Program-made: the position numbers and the translations under genes | Assembly (NCBI GenBank): GCA_947500555.1 | Contig: CANMSE010000001.1 | Coordinates: 868,001 to 932,000, forward strand | Length of the DNA stretch: 64,000 nt | Reading direction: 5' to 3' | From: an uncultured Fulvivirga sp. | GTDB taxonomy: Bacteria > Bacteroidota > Bacteroidia > Cytophagales > Cyclobacteriaceae | Notes under the pieces: model-generated | The model's database searches: none | Told to the model about the DNA's origin: nothing | Seen by the model: only the letters and a program-made list of their open reading frames with translations | Shown here: positions 54,620 to 64,000 of the stretch, piece after piece | How positions within the stretch are numbered: the first letter of the stretch is position 1 | Layout: each line of letters starts with the position of its first letter

Positions 54620-57004
54620 ATGATCTATAATTATTTAAAAATAGCGATTAGAAACCTGTATAAGGGTAAAATCTATTCCTTGATTAATATTGGTGGGCTA
54701 AGCATTGGCCTGGCAGGAGCATTATTTATTTATGCCTACGTTTCTCAGGAATTATCTTACGATCGATTCCATGAAAACAGCAAAAGAATATACAGAGTGG
54801 GTTTTGATGTAGATCTTGGCTCAGGTAAAAAAACAATAGCCACAACTGGCTATCCTGTAGCTGAGCGGTTGAGAATTGATTTCCCTGAAGTGGAAGAGGT
54901 AATTCAATTTAGCCGATTATACGATGGAGAAGTAACCGCAAATGAGAAGAAACTTAGAGAGGAGAAAATAGCATTTGCTGATTCATTATTTTTTGAATTC
55001 TTCACGTTTGATATGATCTCAGGTTCAAAAACCAATGCGCTTGACCAACCCAATAGTCTCGTTATCTCAGAATCAGTAGCCAGTAAATATTTTGGAACAA
55101 CTAATATTTTAGGCAAAGAAATGTTGGTCGAAGAACCTTTTGGAGATAGAGATATGCCAATGGTAATTACCGGGGTAATGAAAGACATGCCGGTAGCTAG
55201 TCATTTTCATATTGATTTTTTAGTTTCTATGGGTACTGCTAAAGAATTCTATCCCGAATCAATTTTTGAGTCTTGGGGTTGGGATTCTCAATATACTTAT
55301 ATCAGGCTCCCTCAAACGCAAAGAGAGGAGTTATTCAATCTGCAACTAGCAGAATTTAGTGATAGACTTTTTAAGGACTATAAGATCAAATTTTTTGCTT
55401 ACCCAATAGAGAAAATTCACCTACACTCCGACATTAATAGTGAAGCTGAGGCGAATAGCAACATCATCTATGTCTATATATTTTCGGTTGTGGGGATAAT
55501 ATTGGTGCTACTGGCATCTGTTAATTACATGAATATGAGCACTGCTAGAGCGATGAATCGCAGCAAGGAAATATCGATACGTAAATCAGTTGGTGCCGCA
55601 AGGAGTCAGATTATTTTTCAATTTTTGGGTGAAGCAATCATTACCAGTTTTTTAGCTCTTTTACTTGGTGGATTATTAGCCGAATTAGCGGCAACTCAAA
55701 TCGAATATTCATTAGGAGTAAATGTTCAGCTGAACATCCTGAATGATACCAAAATGCTGGTTTCATTTATCACATTCGGACTAATACTAGGAGTTTTCTC
55801 AGGCAGTTATCCAGCGTTCTATATCTCATCGTTTAATCCTACAAAAGTGCTAAAGTCGGGCGCTCCGAATGTCAAATCCCCTCATACTCTAAGAAAAGTA
55901 TTAGTACTATTTCAGTTTATTTTAAGTTCAGTATTAATTATTGGAAGTGTGGTAGTGTATAATCAACTTAATTACTTGAGGAGTAAAAATCTGGGCGTTC
56001 AGGTGGAGCATAATATAGTTTTACCTCCTACTCGAGCCATTAGTGATAACTTGGAGACCTTCAAAAACAAGCTATCTGATTATCCTGGAATTGCTGGAAT
56101 AACTACTTCGAGCAGAAGATTGGGCGTAGATATAAACAGTGGCGACTATTACAAAATTGAGGTGAATGGTAAACTCGAAGAGGCTCGATTAAGCAACATT
56201 TTTGTTGATTATAATTTCTTGTATCACTTCGATGCTGAGATTATTGCCGGCCGGAATTTCAATGATGAAATAGCATCGGACAGTTCTTCTGTGATTCTGA
56301 ATGAATCTGCTGCTAAAGTATTTGGCTTTGAAAATTTAAATGATGCAGTGGATAAACCAATTGAATCGTGGTTTAAGGCACATGTAGTTGGGATAGTAAA
56401 GGACTTTCATTTCGAAACGATTCATAACCGTATCAAACCCATGGTTTTTGTGGTTGATCCTACTTCTGCCAGCTGGATGGCCGTGAAAGTCAAGGGAGAT
56501 CAGCTAAATCAATCCATCGATTATGTTCATGAAGTTTGGAATGAATTTGAAACGAATAGAGAATTCAGATACTCATTTTTAGAAGATAATTTATATAATC
56601 TATATCAAGCGGAAGAGCGCTTTTTAAAAGTCTTTACACTATTTGTAGTGTTGGCCTTATTTATCGCGTGTCTTGGTTTATTGGGGTTAGTAGCATTTAC
56701 TGTCTCTAAGCGAATGTCTGAAATTGGCATTCGAAAGGTTTTAGGAGCTTCAGTGGCAGACATTACGCTTCTTCTCAATAAAGATTTTTTAAAGATTATT
56801 TTGCTAGCCAACATCATCGCTTATCCGATGGCGTATTTTGGAATCAAACAATGGCTTCAAAATTTTGAGTATAGAGTCGATATGCCTTGGATGGCATTTA
56901 TCGCATCAACTTTGGTTATTGTAAGTGTGGCTTTGATTACCATCAGTTTTAACTCTATCAAGGCAGCACTTTTAAATCCTGTTCAAACCTTAAAAGAAGA
57001 ATAA
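54620..57004 (+). CDS. FtsX/MacB-like permease 4 of 6
   Basis: The 794-residue permease has ELSYDRFHENSKRIYRV after TM1, coupling loops IRKSVGAA (~319) and IRKVLGAS (~703), and the C-terminal ALLNPVQTLKEE that matches the ends of permeases 2, 3, 5 and 6. Only 1 bp separates it from the next gene. The amino-terminal Tyr-Asn-Tyr-Leu-Lys-Ile-Ala-Ile-Arg-Asn start resembles permease 2 most closely, suggesting that these two share a recent duplication. Confidence 0.93.
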   Translation: MIYNYLKIAIRNLYKGKIYSLINIGGLSIGLAGALFIYAYVSQELSYDRFHENSKRIYRVGFDVDLGSGKKTIATTGYPVAERLRIDFPEVEEVIQFSRLYDGEVTANEKKLREEKIAFADSLFFEFFTFDMISGSKTNALDQPNSLVISESVASKYFGTTNILGKEMLVEEPFGDRDMPMVITGVMKDMPVASHFHIDFLVSMGTAKEFYPESIFESWGWDSQYTYIRLPQTQREELFNLQLAEFSDRLFKDYKIKFFAYPIEKIHLHSDINSEAEANSNIIYVYIFSVVGIILVLLASVNYMNMSTARAMNRSKEISIRKSVGAARSQIIFQFLGEAIITSFLALLLGGLLAELAATQIEYSLGVNVQLNILNDTKMLVSFITFGLILGVFSGSYPAFYISSFNPTKVLKSGAPNVKSPHTLRKVLVLFQFILSSVLIIGSVVVYNQLNYLRSKNLGVQVEHNIVLPPTRAISDNLETFKNKLSDYPGIAGITTSSRRLGVDINSGDYYKIEVNGKLEEARLSNIFVDYNFLYHFDAEIIAGRNFNDEIASDSSSVILNESAAKVFGFENLNDAVDKPIESWFKAHVVGIVKDFHFETIHNRIKPMVFVVDPTSASWMAVKVKGDQLNQSIDYVHEVWNEFETNREFRYSFLEDNLYNLYQAEERFLKVFTLFVVLALFIACLGLLGLVAFTVSKRMSEIGIRKVLGASVADITLLLNKDFLKIILLANIIAYPMAYFGIKQWLQNFEYRVDMPWMAFIASTLVIVSVALITISFNSIKAALLNPVQTLKEE

Positions 57005-57005
57005 T

Positions 57006-59393
57006 ATGCTCTATAATTATTTAAAAGTTGCCTTAAGAGCACTTCGGAATAAGCCTGGCTTTACCATTATTAATATCTTCGGGTTGGCTTGCGGTCTGGC
57101 ATGCTTTTTACTTCTTTCCATTTATGTAAATGATGAACTGAGCTATGATAATTTCCATAATGATGGCGATTCTATTTATCGAATAGCTGGAAGATACCAA
57201 CAGGGAGGAGACGAAAAAAATGAGAGTGCTATATCGACATTTTTGTTAGCCCCACAATTAGATCAATTCAGCAGTGTCCGCGATTGGGTTAGGTTAGATT
57301 TCTCAGGAGCACTTGTGCGAAAGGAGGATCAATTAGTTCAGGAAGATGAAGTCCTGTACGCAGATAGCTCATTCTTTTCATTCTTCACTTTCCCCTTAAA
57401 ATCTGGTAATGCAGACACAGCATTGGATGAAATAAATAGTGTAGTGATCAATGAAAAAATTGAGAAGAAGTACTTTGATCAAGAAGCTTTGAATCAGATA
57501 CTAGTCATTGATGGCACTCCTATGAAAGTGACTGGCGTAATGTATAACATAAGTCCCAACTCTCACTTCACTGCCGACTTTATTATTTCCATGAGGTCGG
57601 CCATTCCCAATTATCCGAGTTGGATTCTTAATAATAAAAGTGGAACAAGTCATTATACCTATGTGAAATTGAATGACAGCAAGTTAGCAACTCAGTTTGA
57701 ATATGAATTGGATAAGCACACAAAGGAGGTATATGATTTTGGCGAACCTCCTGAGTATTTTTTGCAGCCTTTACGAAAGATTCATCTTCATTCTCAACTC
57801 AATGGTGAAATTGAGGCTAATGGTGATATCATCTATACCTATGTGTTTATGTCCATAGCCATTATGATATTACTCATTGCCTGCATCAACTATACTAACC
57901 TGGCGATTGCAAAATCATCTACACGTATGAAGGAAATTGGAGTGAGAAAAACAATTGGAGCATCTAAAGGTCAGTTGGTATTACTTTATCTATCCGAATC
58001 TGTTTTAATGGCGGTTATTTCAGTCTTAATAGGTGGCCTCATAACAGAATTATCGATACCATTATTTAATGACCTTTCTGGGAAAGCAATACAGCTAAAT
58101 ATTGTTACCAGTGCTTCATTATTAGCTGGGTTAATTGGTATTGGTATACTGGTTGGACTGCTATCTGGCGCATACCCAGCGTTTTATCTTTCTCGAGTTC
58201 AGTCTTTGAAGGTACTTAAAGGTCAGAGCGTCAAATTGGGAGGAGGAGTATTAACTATTCGAAAGATTTTGTTGACGTTTCAATTTATGGCGACTTCTGT
58301 CTTGCTAATAGGTACACTATTCATTTTTAAGCAACTCCATTTCATAAGTAACCAGAGTTTAGGTATTAATACTTCTGAGGTAATCTATTTTCCTTTGGAT
58401 GATACTGAAGTAAGAGCAAAGTACGAGACTATAAAAAATGAATTGAAAAAAATGCCCTCAGTATCATTTGTTGGAGCTACAAACAATGACCCTACTCGAA
58501 GAGTTGGTAACTGGAGAGACTACCAAATTGGAGAAAAACAAATCTCTATGTCAACCATCATTGTGGATCATCATTATTTCGATGTTTTGGAGATAGAAAC
58601 GTCTGAAGGAAGAACGTTTTCTGAGGAATTTACTTCAGATAAAACCGAGGCCTATGTTCTCAATGAATCTGCATCAGACTTTCTCGAATTGGACAGCCCT
58701 ATTGGTGCTGAGTTATCGGGCTATGCATTTACAGGAGATAATTGGGCTCAAAAAAATGCATCTGTCATCGGTGTGGTTAAAGACTTTCATTTCACCTCCT
58801 TGCATTCAAAAATACAGCCAACAATATTTTCGCTTTCCAGTGAAATTACTATACCGCTTAACTATGTTTTAGTTAGAATAAATGGAAGTGACATAAACTC
58901 AACACTGAGTCAGATAAAGTCTGTTTGGGATTCTTATTCAGAAGGCAGGCCTTTAGATATCAATTTCCTAGATCAATCGTTGAATGATTTATATCAAGGG
59001 GAAAAGACCTTTCTAAAGGTTTTTGTGGTATTTTCTATCATTGCAATAATTATTGCCTGTCTTGGAGCACTTGGCTTGGTTTCCTATACAGTTAACCAAC
59101 TCACAAAGCAAATAGGTATTCGCAAAGTGTTGGGATCTTCTTCCTGGGCGATCTTAAAATTGGTTAATTCGAGCTATGCGAAGCTTATGCTAATTTCATT
59201 TTTACTGGCGATACCTTTAAGCTATCAATTTGTAACTAACTGGCTTGATTCTTTTGCATATCGCATTGAGTTAGGTGTACTACCGTTTATACAGGCAGCA
59301 TTAGTTTTATTGATTATTGGGGTATTAACTACAAGCTATCAATCTATAAAAGCTGCTTCTATCAATCCTGCTAAAACATTAAAAGAAGAATAA
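57006..59393 (+). CDS. FtsX/MacB-like permease 5 of 6
   Basis: The 795-residue permease has ELSYDNFHNDGDSIYRI after TM1, coupling loops VRKTIGAS (~312) and IRKVLGSS (~704), and an SINPAKTLKEE end. The second periplasmic domain has a VGATNNDPTRRVGNW segment that differs from the others at the usual SGxPG turn, so its partner or ligand may differ. One bp separates the stop from the next start. Confidence 0.93.
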   Translation: MLYNYLKVALRALRNKPGFTIINIFGLACGLACFLLLSIYVNDELSYDNFHNDGDSIYRIAGRYQQGGDEKNESAISTFLLAPQLDQFSSVRDWVRLDFSGALVRKEDQLVQEDEVLYADSSFFSFFTFPLKSGNADTALDEINSVVINEKIEKKYFDQEALNQILVIDGTPMKVTGVMYNISPNSHFTADFIISMRSAIPNYPSWILNNKSGTSHYTYVKLNDSKLATQFEYELDKHTKEVYDFGEPPEYFLQPLRKIHLHSQLNGEIEANGDIIYTYVFMSIAIMILLIACINYTNLAIAKSSTRMKEIGVRKTIGASKGQLVLLYLSESVLMAVISVLIGGLITELSIPLFNDLSGKAIQLNIVTSASLLAGLIGIGILVGLLSGAYPAFYLSRVQSLKVLKGQSVKLGGGVLTIRKILLTFQFMATSVLLIGTLFIFKQLHFISNQSLGINTSEVIYFPLDDTEVRAKYETIKNELKKMPSVSFVGATNNDPTRRVGNWRDYQIGEKQISMSTIIVDHHYFDVLEIETSEGRTFSEEFTSDKTEAYVLNESASDFLELDSPIGAELSGYAFTGDNWAQKNASVIGVVKDFHFTSLHSKIQPTIFSLSSEITIPLNYVLVRINGSDINSTLSQIKSVWDSYSEGRPLDINFLDQSLNDLYQGEKTFLKVFVVFSIIAIIIACLGALGLVSYTVNQLTKQIGIRKVLGSSSWAILKLVNSSYAKLMLISFLLAIPLSYQFVTNWLDSFAYRIELGVLPFIQAALVLLIIGVLTTSYQSIKAASINPAKTLKEE

Positions 59394-59394
59394 C

Positions 59395-61776
59395 ATGTTA
59401 AAAAATTATATAAAAATTACACTTCGTAACTTATTGAAGCACCGCGTATTCACCCTTATAAATGTGTCCGGCTTGATGCTGGGCTTAACCGTTTGCCTGA
59501 TTATTTTTCTGTATGTGAGACAGGAATTGAGCTACGATAACTTTCATTCAAATTCAGAAAATACATATCGTGTACTGCGGATAGGCGATTTAAATGACGA
59601 GAAGTATTTGATTGGAGTTACTTCTGCACCTTATGCGGAGGCGTTACTCAATGATTTTCCGCAGGACATTGTCAGTGCGACTCGTGTTTTCAATGTAAGT
59701 GGGCTAGTTTCACATGGAGAGGATAAAAATTTTATAGAAAATAGACTTTTCTTGGCAGACTCAAATTTTTTAGAAACCTTCAATTTCCCTTTGGAAAAAG
59801 GGGATAAAAGCAGCGCACTCTCATTACCCAACAGCATCATTTTAACTCAGAAGTCTGCAGAGAAGTATTTTGGTACGGAAGATCCATTGAATCAGACCAT
59901 TACCCTTGACAATCAGCTAGACTTCATCGTAACAGGAGTCTTTGAAGAAAATAGTAATAGATCTCATTTGAAGTTTGATTTTGTCGCCAATTGGGCTCCC
60001 TTAAGAGAGATCGGTTGGATGTCAAACTGGTGGTCTAATGGGTTGTATACCTATATTACACTAGATGAATCAGCCGATCCAGAAAGTTTGAAGGCACAAT
60101 TCCCTGCCTTTATGGATAAGTATTTTGGCGAAGACTTTCAGCAAATGGGAAATAGAATTGACCTTACAATGCAGAGGCTGGAAGACGTCTACTTTCAAGC
60201 CGATATCAGATATGATGATGTGCTCCATGGAAACCTGGAGGTTATCTACATTTTTGTGGCCGTTGCTATATTCATTTTTGTTATTGCGTGCATCAATTTT
60301 ATGAATTTGGCTACTGCTAGATCAGTTCAGAGAGCTAAGGAAGTTGGAGTAAGAAAAGCTCTTGGTTCATCTAAGAAGTCATTGATTTTTCAGTTTTTCC
60401 TGGAGTCCTTTTTCATAGCTGGTGCATCTGTGATATTGGCCTTTACATTGAGTGAAGTACTCTTGCCATTCTTCAACGACACTTATTCCCTGGAACTCGA
60501 GCCTTTTAGAGACTTTACTCTAATTCTACCTTTAGCGTTTGGACTGATATTGTTTACTGGATTTATTTCAGGAATGTATCCTGCCTTGGTATTGTCATCT
60601 TTTAAAACAGTCAACGTTATAAAAGGGAAAGTGAGCTCAATGAGGGGTGGTTCAGCTCTTCGCAAAAGCCTTGTGGTACTTCAATTTGGAATTTCCATAG
60701 TGTTAATTGTTTTTACACTTATTGTAAGAAACCAACTTGAGCATATTAATAAGGTAGACCTTGGTTTCAATAAAGATGAGGTCATTACCCTTGAACTTAA
60801 TTACAATACAATCAATCAAAACATCGAAACTTTCAAACAGCGGCTATTGACTAGCCCTATGGTGAAAGAAGTCAGTTTATCCAGCGGGGTACCTGGAGGT
60901 TTTCATGACACGTATGCTTTAAAATTGGAAGGAATGGAAGATCAACCTCGGATGAGAACATTGTTTACTGATGAAGGGTTTGTACCCACTTATGAATTAG
61001 AAATAGTTGCTGGAAGAAACTTTTCCGAAGAGCATGTAACAGATATAGATGATGCATTGATGCTGAATGAAACTGCGGTGAAAGAGTTGGGCTGGACCAA
61101 TGAAGAAGCCATAAATAAGCGGCTGATGTTTTCTTTTCTGGATTCGACCTATAAAAGAGTAGTAGGCGTAGTCAGAGATTACAATTTTAGTTCTTTGAAA
61201 ACAGAAGTGAATCCATTAGCGATTGGAATGACCGATCAGGCTAGCCTTTTATCGATTAAGCTAAGCTCTGGAAGTAATGCCAAAGAATCCATTGCATTGA
61301 TAGAAGAAGAATGGGCCAAGTTCGTTCCATTTAAACCAAACTATAAGTTCCTTGATCAATCATTGGAGAATCTGTATGAGAATGAGCGGCTCCAAAGCAG
61401 AATTTTTCAGTTGTTTGCAGGTATCTCTATATTGGTAGCATGTATGGGGATATTTGGACTAGCGTCTTTTACAGCAGCTCAACGAAGAAAAGAAATAGGT
61501 ATTCGTAAAGTTTTAGGGGCTTCTATTCAGCGAATTTCCAGAATATTGACTACTGATTATATGAAAATGGTACTAATGGCTAGTGTAGTCGCTATACCAC
61601 TGAGTTGGTATTTAGGCACCCAATGGTTAGATGAATTTGTTTACAGAGTGGAACTTACGCCATTGATCTTTTTACTAGGACTTTTTGCGGCATTACTGAT
61701 AGCTGCACTTTCGGTAATATTTCAGTCGGTTAAGGCAGCAATGGCTAATCCTGTAGAGGTGTTGAAGGAGGAGTGA
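59395..61776 (+). CDS. FtsX/MacB-like permease 6 of 6
   Basis: The 793-residue permease has ELSYDNFHSNSENTYRV after TM1, coupling loops VRKALGSS (~318) and IRKVLGAS (~702), and the MANPVEVLKEE end. The VRKALGSSKKS loop matches the VRKALGSSKRA of the lone permease at 8755-11136, so that copy may be closest to this one. It is the last gene of the operon; the 158 bp that follow hold no clear terminator and no further gene before the convergent TonB receptor. Confidence 0.93.
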   Translation: MLKNYIKITLRNLLKHRVFTLINVSGLMLGLTVCLIIFLYVRQELSYDNFHSNSENTYRVLRIGDLNDEKYLIGVTSAPYAEALLNDFPQDIVSATRVFNVSGLVSHGEDKNFIENRLFLADSNFLETFNFPLEKGDKSSALSLPNSIILTQKSAEKYFGTEDPLNQTITLDNQLDFIVTGVFEENSNRSHLKFDFVANWAPLREIGWMSNWWSNGLYTYITLDESADPESLKAQFPAFMDKYFGEDFQQMGNRIDLTMQRLEDVYFQADIRYDDVLHGNLEVIYIFVAVAIFIFVIACINFMNLATARSVQRAKEVGVRKALGSSKKSLIFQFFLESFFIAGASVILAFTLSEVLLPFFNDTYSLELEPFRDFTLILPLAFGLILFTGFISGMYPALVLSSFKTVNVIKGKVSSMRGGSALRKSLVVLQFGISIVLIVFTLIVRNQLEHINKVDLGFNKDEVITLELNYNTINQNIETFKQRLLTSPMVKEVSLSSGVPGGFHDTYALKLEGMEDQPRMRTLFTDEGFVPTYELEIVAGRNFSEEHVTDIDDALMLNETAVKELGWTNEEAINKRLMFSFLDSTYKRVVGVVRDYNFSSLKTEVNPLAIGMTDQASLLSIKLSSGSNAKESIALIEEEWAKFVPFKPNYKFLDQSLENLYENERLQSRIFQLFAGISILVACMGIFGLASFTAAQRRKEIGIRKVLGASIQRISRILTTDYMKMVLMASVVAIPLSWYLGTQWLDEFVYRVELTPLIFLLGLFAALLIAALSVIFQSVKAAMANPVEVLKEE

Positions 61777-61934
61777 TATTCGACCAAAACACAATTAGTG
61801 AGTTGTTATCAATGACATGCTATTGCTATATATTGATAGTGTAATTACAATTGGTAAAAGTTAAATCCATAAAATATACATTATATGTCAGCTTAATTAG
61901 GCACTTACTTATTTGCTTAGGCTAGACAATTTTT

Positions 61935-64000
61935 CTAGAATGTAACCTTAATTCCTGGAGTTACTAAGGAGGGAAAAAATATATTCTCTTCTGTTCTAAC
62001 AGAGTTTGTGTCATAGTAGAGATTTCTAATGTTATTAAAACCAAAAAGGTTAAGAAAATTTAAGTAGGACTCTATTTTAATCTTTTTTCCAATCCATTCC
62101 TTTGAAAATCGTACATCAAAGGTGCTATAGTTGGGAAGTCGTTGTTCATTTTTAATATCCTCCTTATAAAAAATAATTCTCTTCGTTTGATTTTGACTAA
62201 AAATCACATCCCTACTAGTAAGTGTACTATAGGGCATTCCAGATCTTATCACCAAACTTGTAGAGATACTCCATCCATTTAAAAATTGAAATAGATTATT
62301 AAATGAAAAACTATGAGGCACATCCCCAGACCTCACAGCCTCAATACCATTTGCATTTTCAAAAAGATTATTTGTGTACGCATAAGCTACATTCAAAGTG
62401 TGATTGCCATAGTTATGATTAAAGGCTAGCTCAAGCCCGGTAGAGCTACCGCTTATGGCTTCATAATTTTTTTCAAATGATTTAAATGATTCAAAACGTT
62501 CAGTTGGGGTAAATCTGAAGTCATCAAATAGTTTTTCATAGTCCTTCATATAAATATCGAGCCTAATAGAAGTATTACGTTTGTTATAAGTCAAGTTGGC
62601 AGTATAATGGATAGCTTTTCCATTTTCTGTTGAGAGTTGAGATTGTCCAATTTCAGATCGAATATCAAAAAACTGATCTGGCTGATAAAACCATCCGTAG
62701 CCAATTGCTGCATCAATTGATGGTGAAATTTTATAACTTAAATTTAATCTGGGTGCAACGTTTATCGACTCAGAGAAACTTTGCCCTGAGGCTCTTAAAC
62801 CTATCTTACCAATAATCCGATCACCAAATACATGTGTATACTCTGCATAAGATCCATATAAATGTTCATTCAGATCAACATCAACAAAGATGTCCTCTTG
62901 TACAGGATTAGTCGATGTAGAGGCATGGATATCATAACGAAGTTCTCGAAATTCAGTTTTATTGCTTGCCAACCGATATTCCCATCCAAAACTCAGGTGT
63001 TGATTTTCATTCCATTCATATTCGAAGTATTCATTAATGCTGAACATATCAAAATCAGCATTGTCAGTATTATTATCTGAAATGGATGACTCAAAAGCAA
63101 ATTCAGCCTTCTTAGACTGGCTTTGATAGCCAACGGTGGTTCTAACAAAAAAATTAGGATTAACGCTAACTTTCCAATTCATCCATCCATATAGTTTACT
63201 ATACCTTGAATCAAGCCATTGGGATTCAGTGTTTTCAGTACCCACATAGTCAAATTTGTCATTTCCGAACAGAAAATTTGCTTCAAGAAGATGCTTATCA
63301 GACGGACGATAAACTAATTTATTCCAAGAATCATAGAAAGTTAACCCGACACCCAGAGCTTCTAAGTCGACTAAATAATCCCAATATCCTCTTCGTAGCG
63401 AGGTAGAAAAATAAAGATTATCTCCTATCTTAATTTTAGTGGAAGCTATTGCATTCAGTAGATCAATAGATAAAGAGGTTTCACTCTTGTCAAAAAAAGT
63501 TGTACTTCTAAGATCTACCACTCCTGATAGTTTATCTGTGTATTTACCGGAGAATGAACCTGGATACACTTTTATTGATTCAATATATTCGGTATTGAAT
63601 AGCCCCTGCATACCTCCTGCAATTTCGATATGGAAAGGGTTCAAAAGTTCAAACCCATCAAGATAGATCGCAGATTCAGAAAAATTGCCACCTCTTATAC
63701 GTGGTCTTACACTAAAGTCTGTACTAGAAACAGAAGGTATTAAGTTTATGGTACGAAAAACATCATTGATTAAATTTGGTGAGTAATCAATTTGTTTTTT
63801 TGCAAGCGCACTCGCTGGTACTAAGGATTCAGTAAGTTCATATCTACCAGTAGTCACTTCAACAGGATCAAGTTCTATGAATCCGGAATTCAAAGTGATT
63901 TCTATATATTCCTTGCTAGAATTACTTAAGGTAATTGACTTTGAAACAAACCCAATGGCACTAATGTAAAGCTCTTGGTTGGTATTTCCTGAGATACCTT
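61935..64000 (-). CDS. TonB-dependent receptor with N-terminal carboxypeptidase-regulatory-like domain (5' partial)
   Basis: The frame is open through the window end, so the gene continues beyond 64000. A TTG at 63891-63893 is internal, since the upstream codons continue in frame (QELYISAIGFVSKSITLS...). The N-terminal part seen is the end of a CarboxypepD_reg-like domain. Then a plug follows (DVFRTINLIPSVSSTDFSVR, RIRGGNFSESAIYLDGFELLNPFHIE, SGVVDLRS), and a beta-barrel with the aromatic-rich C-terminal strand GIKVTF. It lacks the SusD partner in this window. It likely imports a nutrient or siderophore; the substrate is unknown. Confidence 0.92.
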   Translation of the reverse strand, partial: GISGNTNQELYISAIGFVSKSITLSNSSKEYIEITLNSGFIELDPVEVTTGRYELTESLVPASALAKKQIDYSPNLINDVFRTINLIPSVSSTDFSVRPRIRGGNFSESAIYLDGFELLNPFHIEIAGGMQGLFNTEYIESIKVYPGSFSGKYTDKLSGVVDLRSTTFFDKSETSLSIDLLNAIASTKIKIGDNLYFSTSLRRGYWDYLVDLEALGVGLTFYDSWNKLVYRPSDKHLLEANFLFGNDKFDYVGTENTESQWLDSRYSKLYGWMNWKVSVNPNFFVRTTVGYQSQSKKAEFAFESSISDNNTDNADFDMFSINEYFEYEWNENQHLSFGWEYRLASNKTEFRELRYDIHASTSTNPVQEDIFVDVDLNEHLYGSYAEYTHVFGDRIIGKIGLRASGQSFSESINVAPRLNLSYKISPSIDAAIGYGWFYQPDQFFDIRSEIGQSQLSTENGKAIHYTANLTYNKRNTSIRLDIYMKDYEKLFDDFRFTPTERFESFKSFEKNYEAISGSSTGLELAFNHNYGNHTLNVAYAYTNNLFENANGIEAVRSGDVPHSFSFNNLFQFLNGWSISTSLVIRSGMPYSTLTSRDVIFSQNQTKRIIFYKEDIKNEQRLPNYSTFDVRFSKEWIGKKIKIESYLNFLNLFGFNNIRNLYYDTNSVRTEENIFFPSLVTPGIKVTF

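Noticed and set aside
61777..61934. Gap after permease 6 examined for an ATPase, adaptor or terminator
   Set aside because: Only 158 bp of AT-rich sequence with no reading frame or clear hairpin; nothing can be supported here.
62630..63666. Several short plus-strand frames opposite the TonB-dependent receptor
   Set aside because: All lie antisense to a continuous receptor gene and have no independent start or motif support.
1..64000. CRISPR arrays, tRNAs, rRNAs, insertion sequences and prophage
   Set aside because: No regular repeat-spacer pattern, clover-leaf sequences, rRNA-like stretches, transposase or integrase motifs were seen; by-eye search can miss tRNAs, so a tRNA scan would be the decisive check.

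Overview
The window looks like chromosomal DNA from a marine-type member of the Bacteroidota, most likely Cytophagales. The DNA is AT-rich and Shine-Dalgarno sequences are scarce. One promoter-like TAnnTTTG box is visible. The gene content also fits: LytTR/LytS two-component pairs, about 790-residue MacB/FtsX-like permeases, a TonB-dependent receptor, a choice-of-anchor L/OmpA protein, DUF2141, DUF6653, YdeI-like and SRPBCC proteins, and many secreted proteins and lipoproteins of unknown function. The genus is not resolvable by reading alone. No tRNA, rRNA, CRISPR array, transposase, integrase or phage gene was seen.

Layout. 1-8.7 kb: end of a membrane-anchored AraC-type regulator, a PfpI-like lipoprotein, a class C beta-lactamase-fold protein with its catalytic residues replaced, small secreted proteins, and a four-gene operon joining an NTF2-like protein and a DOMON protein to a LytS/LytTR pair. 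8.7-19.4 kb: a lone permease, a GCS2-CBS ligase overlapping a succinylglutamate desuccinylase-like deacylase, an ABC ATPase with a membrane partner, and a second LytS/LytTR operon (with DUF2306-like and DUF2141 genes) preceded by paired 21-bp-spaced direct repeats. 19.4-31.4 kb: housekeeping and metabolic genes (YdeI-like, retropepsin-like lipoprotein, AraC regulator, alpha/beta hydrolase, class V aminotransferase, two glycosyltransferases, VOC protein, nitronate monooxygenase, ClC channel). 31.4-31.9 kb: an AT-rich gene-free stretch with DnaA-box-like 9-mers at a switch in gene-strand bias, a candidate replication origin. 32-38.5 kb: a plus-strand run of two thioredoxin-fold proteins, DinB-like, PBP4, a GH3 glycosidase, and the HutG/HutF pair for the end of histidine degradation, closed by a strong terminator. 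38.5-42.6 kb: three SRPBCC proteins, an ECF sigma factor, a lipoprotein and a TetR regulator. 42.7-44.5 kb: an OmpA-like protein and a LEA14-like lipoprotein.

44.5-61.8 kb is the most striking part. An NtrB/NtrC-like pair (histidine kinase and sigma-54 activator) is divergent from six head-to-tail, mutually homologous permeases of 790-809 residues, with no ATPase, HlyD-type adaptor or TolC-type gene among them. Between the two sets lie two near-identical 18-bp repeats and a GG-N10-GC sigma-54 promoter ending just before the first permease. This suggests a signal-controlled multi-permease system that must borrow its ATPase from elsewhere. The window ends inside a TonB-dependent receptor gene on the minus strand.
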